Assembly: GCF_900324485.2 (NCBI RefSeq)
Contig: NC_046653.1
Span: 27,064,637-27,128,636, forward strand
Reading direction: 5' to 3'
DNA length: 64,000 nt
From: Mastacembelus armatus
Lineage: Eukaryota; Chordata; Actinopteri; Synbranchiformes; Mastacembelidae
A model generated the notes under the pieces. The model did no database searches, was not told the DNA's origin, and was given only the letters and a program-made list of their open reading frames with translations. Positions 22,847 through 32,069 of the stretch are shown here, piece after piece. The first letter of the stretch is position 1; every line of letters starts with the position of its first letter. Made by a program: the position numbers and the translations under genes.

Positions 22847-23773
22847 TTAGACTGTTTTACCTGGACAGAACAATTTCCTGAGGTGTTTATAAATTTCTTT
22901 CATTTTTAGTCCATATATGATTGGATTAAAAAGAGGATGATACAAAATTGAATTTAGTGTTATAATTAAACGCACAATTTTTGGAAAATCATCTTCCATT
23001 TGAACTAGAAGTACATCAAATGAACCAAAACAGGAAAAGTTGATTAGAACAATCAGGTGAGGTAAACAGGTCTGTGCAGCTTTTCTCCTGACTTCTCTAC
23101 CACTTCGATAGGTGATTATAAATATCCTTATGTAGGTAAAAAGGATGAAAAGCACAGGGAGAATTAAAAGATTAATAAAAATGATCAAATTATATATATT
23201 TAGCATGTCTGATTTGTCACACAAAAGTTTCAAAACTGCACTATTACAAACTGTTCCTTTGAAAGAAAACTCACATAGTTCAACATCAGCACTCAGACCA
23301 ATTGGCACTGCTAACTGACCAGCAGGCAGAATCCAAGCTACAACCAGTAAAATACAGATGTTTCTTTTCCTCATGATAGTTGGATACTGCAGAGGTTTAC
23401 ATATAGACACATACCTGTCATAGGACATGGCTGCCAACAGTGAAAACTCTGAAGCACCTAGTGAATAAGTTATATGGAACTGAAAGAGACAGGCTGAATA
23501 TGATATGATTTGTTTTTCAGATAAAACATCAAACAGAATCTTTAGGTAATTAGCACTGCTGAAAAGAACAGAGTTCATTAACAAAGCTGCAATGAAAATG
23601 TACATAGGCTCATGGAGGTTTTTGTGAATCACTATCAGACACACAATAGTAGAATTACTGCAGATTATTAGAATATATGCTGTAAACAAAAACACAAAAT
23701 AAAGAAATCTGTATTTGTCCAGTTCCACATATGCATCAATAGTTATATATGTTATATTTAGGTTATTATCCAT
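22847..23773 (-). CDS. Odorant receptor, group A, intact
   Basis: A 308-residue receptor of the second subfamily (start MDNNLNITYITIDAYVELDK, NIT glycosylation site at 5-7). The DRY box, TCLPHL in TM6 and NPIIYGLKMKEI in TM7 are present, and the C-terminus is LFCPGKTV. Group A differs from B in WILPAGQLAV (TM4), VIHKNL in ICL1 and a KAAQTCLPHL signature. This copy has LSADVELCEFSFKG and SDMLNIYNLIIFINL in ECL2/TM5, very unlike its paralogue at 30073 although their flanks are nearly identical. A substitution in TM3 (EFSLLAAMSY for EFLLLAAMSY) is unique to it. It is transcribed away from the OR at 25517. Confidence 0.95.
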   Translation of the reverse strand: MDNNLNITYITIDAYVELDKYRFLYFVFLFTAYILIICSNSTIVCLIVIHKNLHEPMYIFIAALLMNSVLFSSANYLKILFDVLSEKQIISYSACLFQFHITYSLGASEFSLLAAMSYDRYVSICKPLQYPTIMRKRNICILLVVAWILPAGQLAVPIGLSADVELCEFSFKGTVCNSAVLKLLCDKSDMLNIYNLIIFINLLILPVLFILFTYIRIFIITYRSGREVRRKAAQTCLPHLIVLINFSCFGSFDVLLVQMEDDFPKIVRLIITLNSILYHPLFNPIIYGLKMKEIYKHLRKLFCPGKTV

Positions 23774-23978
23774 TAAGGTTTAAAAACAAAGTGTTAATGA
23801 CAAAGACTTGAAGTATCAAAGCAAAGATCACATGAACATATTATACAGTATATCTGTCATTGGATTGTCTAATGTATTCACTGATACCAGACCTTGACAT
23901 GAACTTGTGTGTGTGTTGAAATATTGCAACAAATACAAACCTCCAGAATACAAAGTGAACTGTTTGACTCTGTGGGTT

Positions 23979-24029
23979 GATTTTTATCAGCTTGTTTCTC
24001 CCTCCATGGATCTCATTAAACTCTCCACC
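23979..24029 (-). promoter_or_regulatory. Conserved OR upstream element (group A form)
   Basis: On the minus strand TTTAATGAGATCCATGGAGG followed by GATAAAAATC, about 205 bp before the ATG at 23773. The Ebf-like half is a better palindrome (TCCATGGA) than in group B. Confidence 0.6.
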
Positions 24030-24317
24030 AAGAGCTGTCGTCATGTGAACAACATCAGACTCTACAGGCCTGAACCAGTGGAGGCCCATGGTATAGCTGA
24101 CACAGGCAGTTTCCTATGGTGCTAATGTGTTGGGGGCACAGAGAAGGATAAACCTTCAGCATGGTCTGTGGACTGTGACCTCTACTACAGGCATATGGAC
24201 ACTGCAACAATTAATATGTCCATATGTGCCTGAGTTGCCATTGCTCTCCTACACTGTAGTGGGCGCTGTGGACTAAACTTCTGCAAACACACAGAAAGGC
24301 GGCTGTAGAAAGAGAAA

Positions 24318-24503
24318 TCATCCATCCATCCATCATCTTTACCTGCTTATTCCTAACCAGGGTCACAGGGATCTGCTGGAGCCTATCCCAGCACTCTTTG
24401 AGTGAAAGGCAGGGGTACACCCTGGACAGGTCACCAGTCCATCACAGGCCCACATAGAGACAAACAACAGTGCTAACCACTCATCCACCATGCTGCCTAA
24501 TGG
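24318..24503 (-). mobile_element. tRNA-derived SINE, internally deleted
   Basis: Starts with a ccatccatcc tail and carries the ggtcacagggatctgctgga-type body, then jumps to agtgctaaccactcatccac, the A-box part of the tRNA-like head on the minus strand. The middle, including the B box, is missing. It corresponds in position to 31545-31772, which keeps the part deleted here. Confidence 0.7.
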
Positions 24504-24504
24504 A

Positions 24505-24893
24505 CATCATTACATTCAATTCAATTTCAATTCAGTTTTATTGGTATAGCTCCAAATCAATCATCTCAAGGCACTTTACAAAAAACAAAAAAACCAACAA
24601 ATCCCTTATGATCAGCACTTGGCGACAGTGGAGAGGAAAAACTCCCTTTAACAGAAGAAAAAAACCTCCAGCAGAACCAGGCTCAGTTTGGGCGGCCATC
24701 TGCCTCAACCGGTTGGGGTTAGTGGATAGAGCAGAGAGAAAAGAACAGCAACAATAAACAACAAATAGACACTGCAGGTTGGTGGGACCAGTAACTGCAC
24801 ATCAGCGATATACAGCTCCAGGACCAGGGACACCTGCAGAAGGTACAGAGAGAGAGGGAGAGAGAGAGAGAGGGAGGGAGAGAGCACAAGGTT
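24505..24893 (-). repeat. LINE 3' UTR-like repeat ending in a GA microsatellite
   Basis: Begins attcaattcaattt and holds aggaaaaactccctttaaca and cctccagcagaaccaggctc, a phrase set common in fish LINE 3' regions and repeated at 31780-32060. The last 48 bp (24846-24893) are an imperfect GA microsatellite. No gene. Confidence 0.55.
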
Positions 24894-24943
24894 AGTGACA
24901 TTCAATGGTGGCAGGAGAGGGCGGGGGGGTAAGGGGAACCTGC

Positions 24944-25016
24944 CAGACCTGAGACTTGAAACCATGACTTTCAGGTTATAAGTCCAACTCCCTATCCATT
25001 AGGCCACAACTGCCCC
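24944..25016 (-). mobile_element. tRNA-like SINE head
   Basis: Read on the minus strand from 25016 it folds like a tRNA 5' part: ggggcagttgtggcctaatg (A box GGCCTAATGG) and then ggtttcaagtc (B box GGTTTCAAGTC). It lacks a clean acceptor stem and CCA context and sits in repeats, so it is a SINE promoter head and not a functional tRNA gene. It is a different family from the SINE at 39299. Confidence 0.6.
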
Positions 25017-25270
25017 AACTGACGATGGGTCCAGCATGGGACAAAAAATGTCACCACTACTGTGGAAAACTGCTGCAACTGACATGTCTAAAATGTCTCC
25101 TCTCACACAGCAAACAGACCATGGCAGGAGTTGTGGACTAATACAGATAATAAACTGAGTTCAACAGTGATTACATAATCAGGTGAATGTTTGCATACAA
25201 GAGATCAGATGATGTTGTAATATGTGGAGTCCAGCGTGTAACAAAGTTCTTTACCTTTGATAATCTATTA

Positions 25271-25320
25271 TGGTGGAAAGTTTAATGAGACCCACTGAGA
25301 CTGAAGCAAACTAATAAAAA
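25271..25320 (+). promoter_or_regulatory. Conserved OR upstream element
   Basis: TTTAATGAGACCCACTGAG plus AATAAAAA, 196 bp before the ATG at 25517. It lies in a flank (25062-25516) nearly identical to 7357-7820. Confidence 0.6.
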
Positions 25321-25516
25321 GTTTTCACAGCATCAAACCTCTCACTTTCTGAATATTACAGATGAACATACAAGTGAATTTCAAGGTCTGTCTGTGAATG
25401 AATACGATGCTCCAGAACAGGTTGGTTGTTGATGGAATTTTTAAGAGGAAATAATTTTCATTTTCACTGCTTAGGCTATCTGCACATTTCATCAATGAAC
25501 ACTTCAGATAACATTA

Positions 25517-26443
25517 ATGGATTGTGGGTTAAATGTTACATGTCTAAATATTGAAGGGTATGTGGAAGTTGACAAATACAGATATGTTTATTTTGTGATC
25601 ATGTTTATAATTTATCTCCTAATAATCTGCTTTAACTCTACTATTGTGTGTCTTATCTGGATTCACAAAAACCTCCATGAGCCTATGTACATTTTCATTG
25701 CAGCTTTGTTACTCAACTCTGTTCTTTTCAGCACTAATATCTACCCAAAGCTACTGATCGATGTTTTATCTGAAAAACAGATCATGTCATATTCAGCCTG
25801 TCTCTTTCAGTATTTTATATTTTATTTTTTAGGTACTGCAGAGTTTTTACTGTTGGCAGCCATGTCCTATGACAGGTATGTGTCTATATGTAAACCTCTG
25901 CAGTATCCAACTATCATGAGGAAAAGAAACATCTGTATTTTCCTGGTTCTTGCTTGGTTTTTAGCTGCCTGTCATATTGCAATCCCAACAATACTGAGTG
26001 CTGAAACTAAACTGTGCAACTTTACTTTAAAAGGAATATTTTGTAACAATGCACTTTATGGACTTTATTGTGTAAGAACAAGTGTAATTACTGTATATGG
26101 TGTATTTGCTTTATTTGATCTCTTAATTCTCCCTTTTCTCTTCATAATTTTCACGTACACAAAGATTCTTATTATCGTCTATCGAAGTGGTAGAGAAGTC
26201 AGGAGAAAAGCTGCAGAGACCTGTTTACCTCATCTGATGGTTTTAATCGGTTACTCCTGTTTGTGTATATATGATATTGCTATAGTTCGAGTGGAATCCA
26301 GTTTTCCAAAAACTGCACGTTTAATAATGACTTTACAATTAGTTTTGTACCATCCTTTGTTTAATCCACTGATATATGGGCTGAAAATGAAAGAAATTTC
26401 TAAACATCTCAACAGGTTGTTCTGTCCAGCCAGAATCATCTGA
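25517..26443 (+). CDS. Odorant receptor, group B, intact
   Basis: A 308-residue receptor starting MDCGLNVTCLNIEGYVEVDK, close to 7821 and 14258. All OR signatures are intact: DRY box at 116-125, KAAETCLPHL at 231-240, NPLIYGLKMKEI near 283. The ICL2 cassette is RKRNICIF. TM3 carries FIFYFLGTAEF and TM5 GVFALFDLLILPF, the differences most likely to affect ligand choice. The ATG lies directly after the conserved attaATGGATTGTG context. Its 3' flank is the one duplicated at 46942 and 60164. It is convergent with the group A gene at 30073. Confidence 0.95.
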   Translation: MDCGLNVTCLNIEGYVEVDKYRYVYFVIMFIIYLLIICFNSTIVCLIWIHKNLHEPMYIFIAALLLNSVLFSTNIYPKLLIDVLSEKQIMSYSACLFQYFIFYFLGTAEFLLLAAMSYDRYVSICKPLQYPTIMRKRNICIFLVLAWFLAACHIAIPTILSAETKLCNFTLKGIFCNNALYGLYCVRTSVITVYGVFALFDLLILPFLFIIFTYTKILIIVYRSGREVRRKAAETCLPHLMVLIGYSCLCIYDIAIVRVESSFPKTARLIMTLQLVLYHPLFNPLIYGLKMKEISKHLNRLFCPARII

Positions 26444-27345
26444 TGCATTAACAACAGTTACTAATGTATAGTCATTTCTTTCTTATATAATCATGTCTTG
26501 ATTATGATATGTTTCATATCTAAATTATGAAACAGTTTATTTCTTGAGAGTAAAAATCATATTTACTGTTCCCAGCTGTGTCTGTCACTGCTGCACATGC
26601 TGACACCAGAGAAATTCATTATTTTTCACGTCCAGCTGGGACCTGAATGACCCTGTGTGCCTGGACAAACAGGAGAAGAAAGTTTGAGTGTGTGTGGTGG
26701 TCGGTGCTGGAGCATGTCTGATGGTTTTCATGTCAGATGTGGCCTTTGACCATGTTGAAAGGACAGGTTTGTTTGTAACTAAGCATTTCTGACATTTGTG
26801 ATGAGAAAAAATGTAAAACACAATAAACCTAAAATAAACTGTGTTGTTGCTGCCAGGTAGTTATTTCCTCATCATGGGCTCGTCTGCATCTGCAGAACAC
26901 ACAGTGGGACACACACACACACCAAACCAACACTGAGGGAACCAGAGTCCAACAGCCTGAGTCTGGTTAATGTTGGATGGACCTTTGTCAGTCATGTTCA
27001 CTGTAACTACCCAGGGAGGGGGGTCTGTCTTTGAAATGTGTTTCCTGAGGTTTTTCCCTTTTGTCTGATGTTTTTAAAATGAGCTCAACATATTTAGATT
27101 TAGTTCAATGCTGCGTTTGTCTGATGTAATAATTTAATATTGGGCCAGTTACCGTCAGACGATGGAACACATGTAAAGTTAAGATTTGGTGGTTTCTGCT
27201 GGCAGACAATCATTGTCTGACCTGTTGATGTACCTGTGATTAACAAGTGTTTGTTAATGGACAAATTAACCAAAGAAGGATCAGGAATTTGTAGAAACTG
27301 ACCATGAAACTATCACTGATTTAGCAGGAAAGTGCCATTACATAA
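26444..27345 (+). other. Duplicated 3' flank of the OR at 25517
   Basis: No gene. From 26581 it matches 47090-47860 and 60312-61070 almost base for base, including the acacaataaacctaaaataa poly(A)-signal block at about 26819 and a (CA)n tract near 26910. The first 135 bp after the stop differ from those two and match the flank of 14258 instead, so the recombination boundary is inside this segment. Confidence 0.6.
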
Positions 27346-27347
27346 AT

Positions 27348-27660
27348 AATAAGATAAGGTAAACTTTATTCATCCCTGAAGGAAATTCAGGTGGTCGTGT
27401 AGTTAAGTATGTCAGTAGTGAGAGTCGTCAGCTGTCATCTGCCTTTGGCTAAGGTGAATGAATGAATAAACAGAAATGAAATAAATTAAATTCTATAAAT
27501 AAATAAATAAATAAATAGGTAGCGGTTGCTTTAAGGGCTCCTCTAGTTATCCCTCAGGCCGTAGTCATTTGTGTAGTGTACCTTAGTATCATTATTGCCA
27601 GGAATTTAGCTATTTATACATGTATGTATTTTTTTTGAATAAGTCCAATAAACAGTCTGT
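27348..27660 (-). mobile_element. LINE 3' end within the duplicated flank
   Basis: Starts gataaggtaaactttattca then tccc, the reverse of a LINE 3' tail, and runs into AAAT repeats at 27498-27520 and a unique-looking 3' part. The same insertion is present at 47868 and 61080, so it predates the duplication of the flanks. Confidence 0.55.
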
Positions 27661-27939
27661 TCTTATAATTGTTTCTTTTAATATACAGATGTACTATATA
27701 TTACAATCTTGGGGAGATTTTTTCAAGAATTAGTGTGAGTTTAACTGGTTTTATGGTGAACTTTCAACTAGTTCAAAGTCAAGGTTTGGGCCTTTTCCAC
27801 TGCCCGGCCACATAACACGGGTCTGCCATTAGATCCTAACGACCCTCAGCTTTGCTCACATCTATTGTTCATCTAATGAGTCTATAAGGGTCAGGTGTGA
27901 AGTGAAACAAACTCAGGAGTGTGGGCCTTACGACTCACC

Positions 27940-28745
27940 TAATTTACATAGCTCACCTAATGAGCCTGTTTGGACTGGCGGTGGAGTGAAACCAACCTGA
28001 AGGAGAAATTTGAGATCTCATACCAGCTTTTTCTTAGACTGATGAAGGTACTTGGATGAATAGTGAAAAGTATTGAGCTAAAAACTAAAAGTCCAGTTGC
28101 CTTGACGGGTCTTGGGAGTTTTTCCATCTGGCCTACATTATTTTGTGGACTTGGAGAAGGCTTATGACTGGATTCCCTTGGGAGTCTTGTAGAGGGCACT
28201 GCAGGAGTATACAACTCTCACTACACAAGTTCATCCTTGTATAGTGAGAGTTGTGTTTGCATTCTTGGGAAGAAATCAAACACATTCTCAGCCCCTTGTC
28301 TGCGATATAGTTTATGATTTTCAATGTGCAGTCAATTGCTCCTGTGGGCTTCAGCAGACCATAACTTTCAGCAGGTACTGGGGCAGTTTTAAGATGAGGT
28401 CAAAGCAATTTATCCATCAATTTATGTTCTAAATCTCACCTATGGCCATAAGCTTTGAGTAGTGACTGAAAGAATCAGACTGCAGCTTAATGTGGAAGTT
28501 TGTGGGGTTATGACATGCAAAGAGTGTTCAGAGTAAAAAGAAGAAGCCAGCTGAGGTTGTTCTGGCATCTGATTAGGACATCTCCAATATGACTTTAACT
28601 AGAAATTGCTTGGGCACATCCAACTGGTAGCAAGCAGACCCAGAAGGCACCGGAAAGATTACATAAGTCATCTGGCCTGCTAACGACTTGGGATCCCAAG
28701 AAAAAGCTGGAAATTGTTTCTGGGGAGAGGGACATTTGTACCGCC
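27940..28745 (+). mobile_element. Interspersed repeat and RTE-like LINE fragment
   Basis: 27940-28130 is a repeat also found at 41380-41640 and 48820-49000 (phrases such as aacctgaaggagaaatttga and gatgaaggtacttgg). 28130-28745 gives LINE pieces on +: VDLEKAYDWIPLGVL, then a core like SCVCILGKKSNTFS, then DPKKKLEIVSGERDI near 28690. It is heavily broken. The paralogous copy lies at 49000-49640. Confidence 0.6.
28211..28254. repeat. Perfect-looking hairpin (inverted repeat)
   Basis: ACAACTCTCACTACACAAG and its inverse CTTGTATAGTGAGAGTTGT surround a 6-base loop (ttcatc), with one mismatch in 19 pairs. The paralogous copy at 49071-49114 keeps it. It is within a LINE relic, so it is probably a by-product of that element. 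Confidence 0.75.
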
Positions 28746-29080
28746 TTACTGAACCTGCTGCAGTCCAGGAGAAACAACAAATTGTTCGATAGATGATTTC
28801 ATGGATAGATATAGCCCAGAGTCATCTGCATAGCAGTGCTTCCTAATAACACTAACTAAGGGAAGCATGTTTAAGGTGAAAAGAATCGGTCCTAGTACAG
28901 AATCTTGTGGAACTCCATGACTTATTTTTGTGCGCGTGGAAGGTTCTTCATGAACATGAACAAATTGGAATCTGTACAATAAATTGGAACCACTTTAATG
29001 CTGTTCATTTGATTCCAGTCACATGCTCCAGTCTCTGTAACAAGATCGTTGGTGACTTTTAACTGCTGTTTCTGTACTAC
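28746..29080 (-). mobile_element. L2-type LINE fragment (RT)
   Basis: Minus-strand reading: [20 protein letters not shown], then [18 protein letters not shown] and [14 protein letters not shown], the core RT motifs of an L2 element with YADD intact. It matches 49645-50000. It is cut off by a Tc1 fragment at 29085. Confidence 0.75.
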
Positions 29081-29084
29081 ACCT

Positions 29085-29455
29085 TAATCGTGGTTTATTA
29101 CACCTGACTTCAATTCCTCTAGCCACACCCAGGCCTGATTACTGCCACACCTGTTTGCAATCAAGAAATCACTTAAATGGGACCTGCCTGACAAAGTGAA
29201 GTAGACCAAAAGATCCTAAAAAGCTAGACATCATGTCGAGATCCAAAGAAATTCAAAAACAAATGAGAGAGTAATTAAGATCTATCAGTCTGGAAAAGGT
29301 TCTAAAGCCATTTCTAAAGCTTTGGGACTGCAGTGAACTACAGTGAGAGCCATTATCTACAAATGGTGAAAACATGGAACAGTGGGGAACCTTCCCAGGA
29401 AGGGCCAGCCGACCAAAATTACCCCAAGAACGCAGCGACAACTATCACCTTCATT
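29085..29455 (+). mobile_element. Tc1-like transposon fragment
   Basis: Carries the 5' leader ttattacacctgacttcaat and the start of a Tc1 transposase (MSRSKEIQKQM, then the helix-turn-helix region ending GRPTKITPRTQRQL in the better copy at 50275). It is 3'-truncated near 29455 and shorter than its paralogue at 50077-50880. Confidence 0.75.
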
Positions 29456-29499
29456 ATCATGAAGCATTATCTGCTGCATTATACAGAGAGGTGGTGTTG

Positions 29500-30072
29500 T
29501 TTTTTAGGCTGAACTCAATGATATGAAAGAGGGTAGAGAAAAGAAAAGAGACTCATGTCAGTACAATGCAATCCAATTCAGCAGCATGACAAACTACAAC
29601 CTCCAAAATGATCAACCATTTGAATCAACACGTCTCTGAAACAGTTTGACCACAAACTGAACATTATCACCTTCATGAAGGAGGATTTATTACAGGACTG
29701 TTGGATTAGACTGACAAAGTTATAGTTAGGTGGACCTAATAAACTGACAATGGAGTGTTTATACATTAACAATACACCCAGATATGATGCAAATATGAAA
29801 ATATTCAGTCAATTAACAGTTAAGCCACAACAAACCGGAAACACAAGAATCAAACTGACGATTAGAATCAAACTGTATTTCTGGGTTCTGCAGCAAATTG
29901 TTTAGTTAGTAGTGATTACATAGTGTAGTTGAACCTGATAATGCTCTTTACTGTGATTTAGGGTTTTAGAAACATCTTTACACTCAATACTTTTCAAGGC
30001 TCAGAGAAATCACATCTCTGTTTTATTCTGACACTAAACAATGACTGTACAACAGTTATCAGTGTTAGTACA
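29500..30072 (-). other. MITE right arm and 3' flank of the OR at 30073
   Basis: No gene. 29500-29750 is the right arm of the palindromic MITE described at 51093. 29751-30072 is the 3' flank of group A ORs, about 98 % alike to 22525-22846 and 51531-51852. Confidence 0.6.
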
Positions 30073-30999
30073 TTAGACTGTTTTACCTGGACAGAACAAT
30101 TTCCTGAGGTGTTTATAAATTTCTTTCATTTTTAGTCCATATATGATTGGATTAAAAAGAGGATGATACAAAAGTATTTGTAAGGACATTATTAAACACA
30201 CGATTTTAGGGAAATCAGTTTTCATTTGAACTAGAAGTACATCAAATGAAGATAAACAGGAAAAGTTGATGAGAACAATCAGGTGAGGTAAACAGGTCTG
30301 TGCAGCTTTTCTCCTGACTTCTCTACCACTTCGATAGGTGATTATAAATATCCTTATGTAGGTAAAAAGGATGAAAAACATTGGGAGAATTAAAAGATTA
30401 ACAAAACAAACCAAACCATATATATTTAGTTCTCTTGAACTCTCACATAGAAGTTTAGAAACTGTGCTGTTACAAATGATTCCTTTAAAATTAAAGTTAC
30501 ACAGTTCAGAATTAGCATTCAGTGGAATTGATACTGCTAACTGACCAGCAGGCAGAATCCAAGCTACAACCAGTAAAATACTGATGCTTGTTTTTGTCAT
30601 GATAGTTGGATACTGCAGAGGTTTACATATAGACACATACCTGTCATAGGACATGGCTGCCAACAACAAAAACTCTGAACCACCTGAAGAATAACCAATT
30701 TGAAACTGAAAGAGACATGCAGGATATGATATGATCTGTTTTTCAGATAAAACATCAAACAGAATCTTTGGGTAAAGAGCAGTGCTGTAAAGAACAGAGT
30801 TCATTAACAAAGCTGCAATGAAAATGTACATAGGCTCATGGAGGTTTTTGTGAATCACTATCAGACACACAATAGTAGAATTACTGCAGATTATTAGAAT
30901 ATATGCTGTAAACATGATCACAAAATAAAGAAATCTGTATTTGTCCAGTTCAACATACCCATCAAGTGTAATATATGTTATATTTAGGTTATTATCCAT
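30073..30999 (-). CDS. Odorant receptor, group A, intact
   Basis: A 308-residue group A receptor, start MDNNLNITYITLDGYVELDK, C-terminus LFCPGKTV. The DRY box, KAAQTCLPHL and NPIIYGLKMKEI are intact. It differs from the OR at 22847 mainly in ECL1/TM3 (FQIGYSSGGSEFLLL), ECL2 (SIPLNANSELCNFNFKGIIC), TM5 (LNIYGLVCFVNLL) and the TM6-TM7 loop (LVQMKTDFPKIVCLIMSLQI). The ICL2 cassette is TKTSISIL, the type seen in several group B genes and not the RKRN type of its group A neighbour. It is the convergent partner of 25517. Its 5' flank is nearly identical to those of 22847 and 51853. Confidence 0.95.
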   Translation of the reverse strand: MDNNLNITYITLDGYVELDKYRFLYFVIMFTAYILIICSNSTIVCLIVIHKNLHEPMYIFIAALLMNSVLYSTALYPKILFDVLSEKQIISYPACLFQFQIGYSSGGSEFLLLAAMSYDRYVSICKPLQYPTIMTKTSISILLVVAWILPAGQLAVSIPLNANSELCNFNFKGIICNSTVSKLLCESSRELNIYGLVCFVNLLILPMFFILFTYIRIFIITYRSGREVRRKAAQTCLPHLIVLINFSCLSSFDVLLVQMKTDFPKIVCLIMSLQILLYHPLFNPIIYGLKMKEIYKHLRKLFCPGKTV

Positions 31000-31205
31000 T
31001 AAGGTTTAAAAACAAAGTGTTAATGACAAAGACTTGAAGTATCAAAGCAAAGATCACATGAACATATTATACAGTATATCTGTCATTGGATTGTCTAATG
31101 TATTCACTGATACCCGACCTTGACATGAACTTGTGTGTGTGTTGAAATATTGCAACAAATACAAACCTCCAGAATACAAAGTGAACTGTTTGACTCTGTG
31201 GGTTG

Positions 31206-31255
31206 ATTTTTATCAGCTTGTTTCTCCCTCCATGGATCTCATTAAACTCTCCACC
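31206..31255 (-). promoter_or_regulatory. Conserved OR upstream element (group A form)
   Basis: TTTAATGAGATCCATGGAGG plus GATAAAAATC on the minus strand, about 206 bp before the ATG at 30999. Confidence 0.6.
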
Positions 31256-31544
31256 AAGAGCTGTCGTCATGTGAACAACATCAGACTCTACAGGCCTGAA
31301 CCCGTGGAGGCCCATGGTATAGCTGACACAGGCAGTTTCCTATGGTGCTAATGTGTTGGGGGCACAGAGAAGGATAAACCTTCAGCATGGTCTGTGGACT
31401 GTGACCTCCACTACAGGCATATGGACACTGCAACAATTAATATGTCCATATGTCCCTGGGTTGCCATTACTCTCCTACACTGTAGTGGGCGCTGTGGACT
31501 AAACTACTGCAAACACACAGGAAGGCTGCTTTAGACGGAGAAAT

Positions 31545-31772
31545 CATCCATCCTTACCCCTACCCCTTCCCTTGTTGGCAATTTAGAGTCACCAATCAAC
31601 CTGACATACATGTTTTTGGGCTGTGGGAGGAAACCAGAGTACCTGGAGAAAACCCACGCAAGCACAGGGAGAACATGCAAACACCACACAGAAGGGCCCC
31701 TGATGGGTTTCAAACCAGGAACCTTCTTGCTGTGAGGCAACAGTGCTAACCACTCATCCACCATGCTGCCTA
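31545..31772 (-). mobile_element. tRNA-derived SINE, partly deleted
   Basis: Minus strand. Retains the caatttagagtcaccaatca body, the B-box region (tttcaaaccagg inverted) and the A-box end agtgctaaccactcatccac. The 3' body next to the tail, which survives at 24318, is missing. Same position relative to the neighbouring group A gene as 24318-24503. Confidence 0.75.
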
Positions 31773-31779
31773 ATGGACA

Positions 31780-32060
31780 TCAGCTACATTCAATTCAATT
31801 TTACTTGTATAGCACCAAATCACAGTTCAATCATCTCAAGGCACTTCACAAAACACAAAAAATCCAACAAATCCCTTCTGAGCAGCACTTGGTGACAGTG
31901 AAGAGGAAAAACTCCCTTTAATGGAAGAAAAAACCTCCAGCAGAACAAGGCTCAGTTTGGGCCTGTTCTTGGCCAGTTTCTACCTCGACCGGTTGGGGTG
32001 AGTGGGGGGGTTAGGGTAGGGGAGCTCAGTGCACCAATGGTCCTTGGGCAGTCTAGGCCT
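31780..32060 (-). repeat. LINE 3' UTR-like repeat
   Basis: Parallel to 24505-24800: attcaattcaattttacttg at the start, then aggaaaaactccctttaatg and cctccagcagaacaaggctc. It leads into an L2 coding fragment on the same strand, so it is probably that element's 3' end. No gene. Confidence 0.55.
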
Positions 32061-32069
32061 ATAGCAGCC

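Noticed and set aside
23841-24125. Open frames on both strands conserved at 31067-31351 and 52842-53126
   Set aside because: Conservation is due to the recent duplication of the promoter region. The frames overlap the upstream element on both strands and show no codon-type pattern of change.
24944-25016. Possible tRNA gene
   Set aside because: A and B boxes are present, but stems do not pair well and it sits among SINE/LINE ends. A SINE head is the better reading.
26585-26821. Minus-strand frame MFYIFSHHKCQKC repeated in every group B 3' flank
   Set aside because: It is repeated because the flank is duplicated. It starts in the poly(A)-signal block, and the copies differ by frame-changing edits (8807 against 26585).
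28211-28254. Hairpin as a microRNA precursor
   Set aside because: The stem of 19 bp is too short for a typical precursor and lies in a LINE relic copied with the flank.
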